DNA of 23,177 bases, from positions 1 to 23,177 of the forward strand of contig JAZSFF010000051.1 in the NCBI GenBank assembly GCA_045532055.1, written 5' to 3'. Source of the stretch: SIG440 sp045532055. Its GTDB lineage: Bacteria; Bacillota; Clostridia; Monoglobales; Monoglobaceae. Under the pieces are notes generated by a model. That model was not told where the DNA came from. It worked only from the letters and a program-made list of their open reading frames with translations, and did not search any database. Made by a program: the position numbers and the translations under genes. Below, piece by piece: positions 23,167 through 23,177 of this stretch; within the stretch, counting starts at the first letter, position 1, and each line of letters begins with the position of its first letter.

Positions 23167-23177
23167 ATCTTTACTCA

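Noticed and set aside
1..23177. CRISPR array or insertion sequence with intact transposase
   Set aside because: No regularly spaced repeats and no transposase frame are seen on either strand.

Overview
The window looks like chromosomal DNA of a low-G+C, anaerobic, endospore-forming member of the Clostridia. The reasons are a clear SpoIIID gene, a ferredoxin-linked 2-oxoacid oxidoreductase, a T-box leader, strong AGGAGG-type ribosome binding sites, near-consensus TTGACA/TATAAT promoters and secreted proteins with signal peptides. No species assignment is attempted. Most genes lie on the minus strand.

Left part (1-1217): the start of a secreted protein that runs off the window, preceded by a promoter and a perfect 10-bp dyad. 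Next is a divergent gene for a small four-helix membrane protein with cysteine-rich ends, then a hairpin terminator for the operon arriving from the right.

Aryl-acid operon (1231-7347, minus): promoter, T-box leader, AMP-forming acyl-CoA ligase, iorA, iorB, phenylacetate-CoA ligase (paaK) and a tandem ACT-domain protein. The leader has a UAC (Tyr) specifier and a UGGU bulge, so the operon should switch on when tRNA-Tyr is uncharged. A shortage switch suits the biosynthetic direction: aryl acids are activated to aryl-acetyl-CoA, carboxylated reductively by IorAB to arylpyruvates, and transaminated to aromatic amino acids. It does not suit simple catabolism.

Middle part: a membrane-anchored nucleotide-sugar 4,6-dehydratase (7377-9206) with a consensus promoter. 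Then comes a methionine operon (9367-13300) of metF, a stand-alone MetH reactivation-domain protein and a MetH lacking that domain, joined by 4-base ATGA overlaps. A divergent 79-residue Cys protein and spoIIID face each other across a bidirectional terminator.

Giant secreted protein (14095-20343): 2082 residues with a signal peptide, LamG-like and Ig-like modules, a duplicated module, an Asp-box (sialidase-type) propeller, a copper-amine-oxidase-N-like module, a helical stretch and C-terminal beta modules. It is probably a glycan-binding or glycan-degrading surface enzyme.

Right end (20344-23166): an accessory-looking region. It holds two small proteins that resemble the catalytic domain of serine recombinases but lack the catalytic serine and most active-site arginines. 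Between them are an unrecognised 248-residue protein and plus-strand debris that looks like the first codons of two recombinase genes, with good ribosome binding sites and an RNA-like inverted repeat. Further hairpins at 20530-20900 include a strong minus-strand terminator with no recognised gene directly upstream of it. This right end and the T-box aryl-acid operon are the parts most worth a second look.
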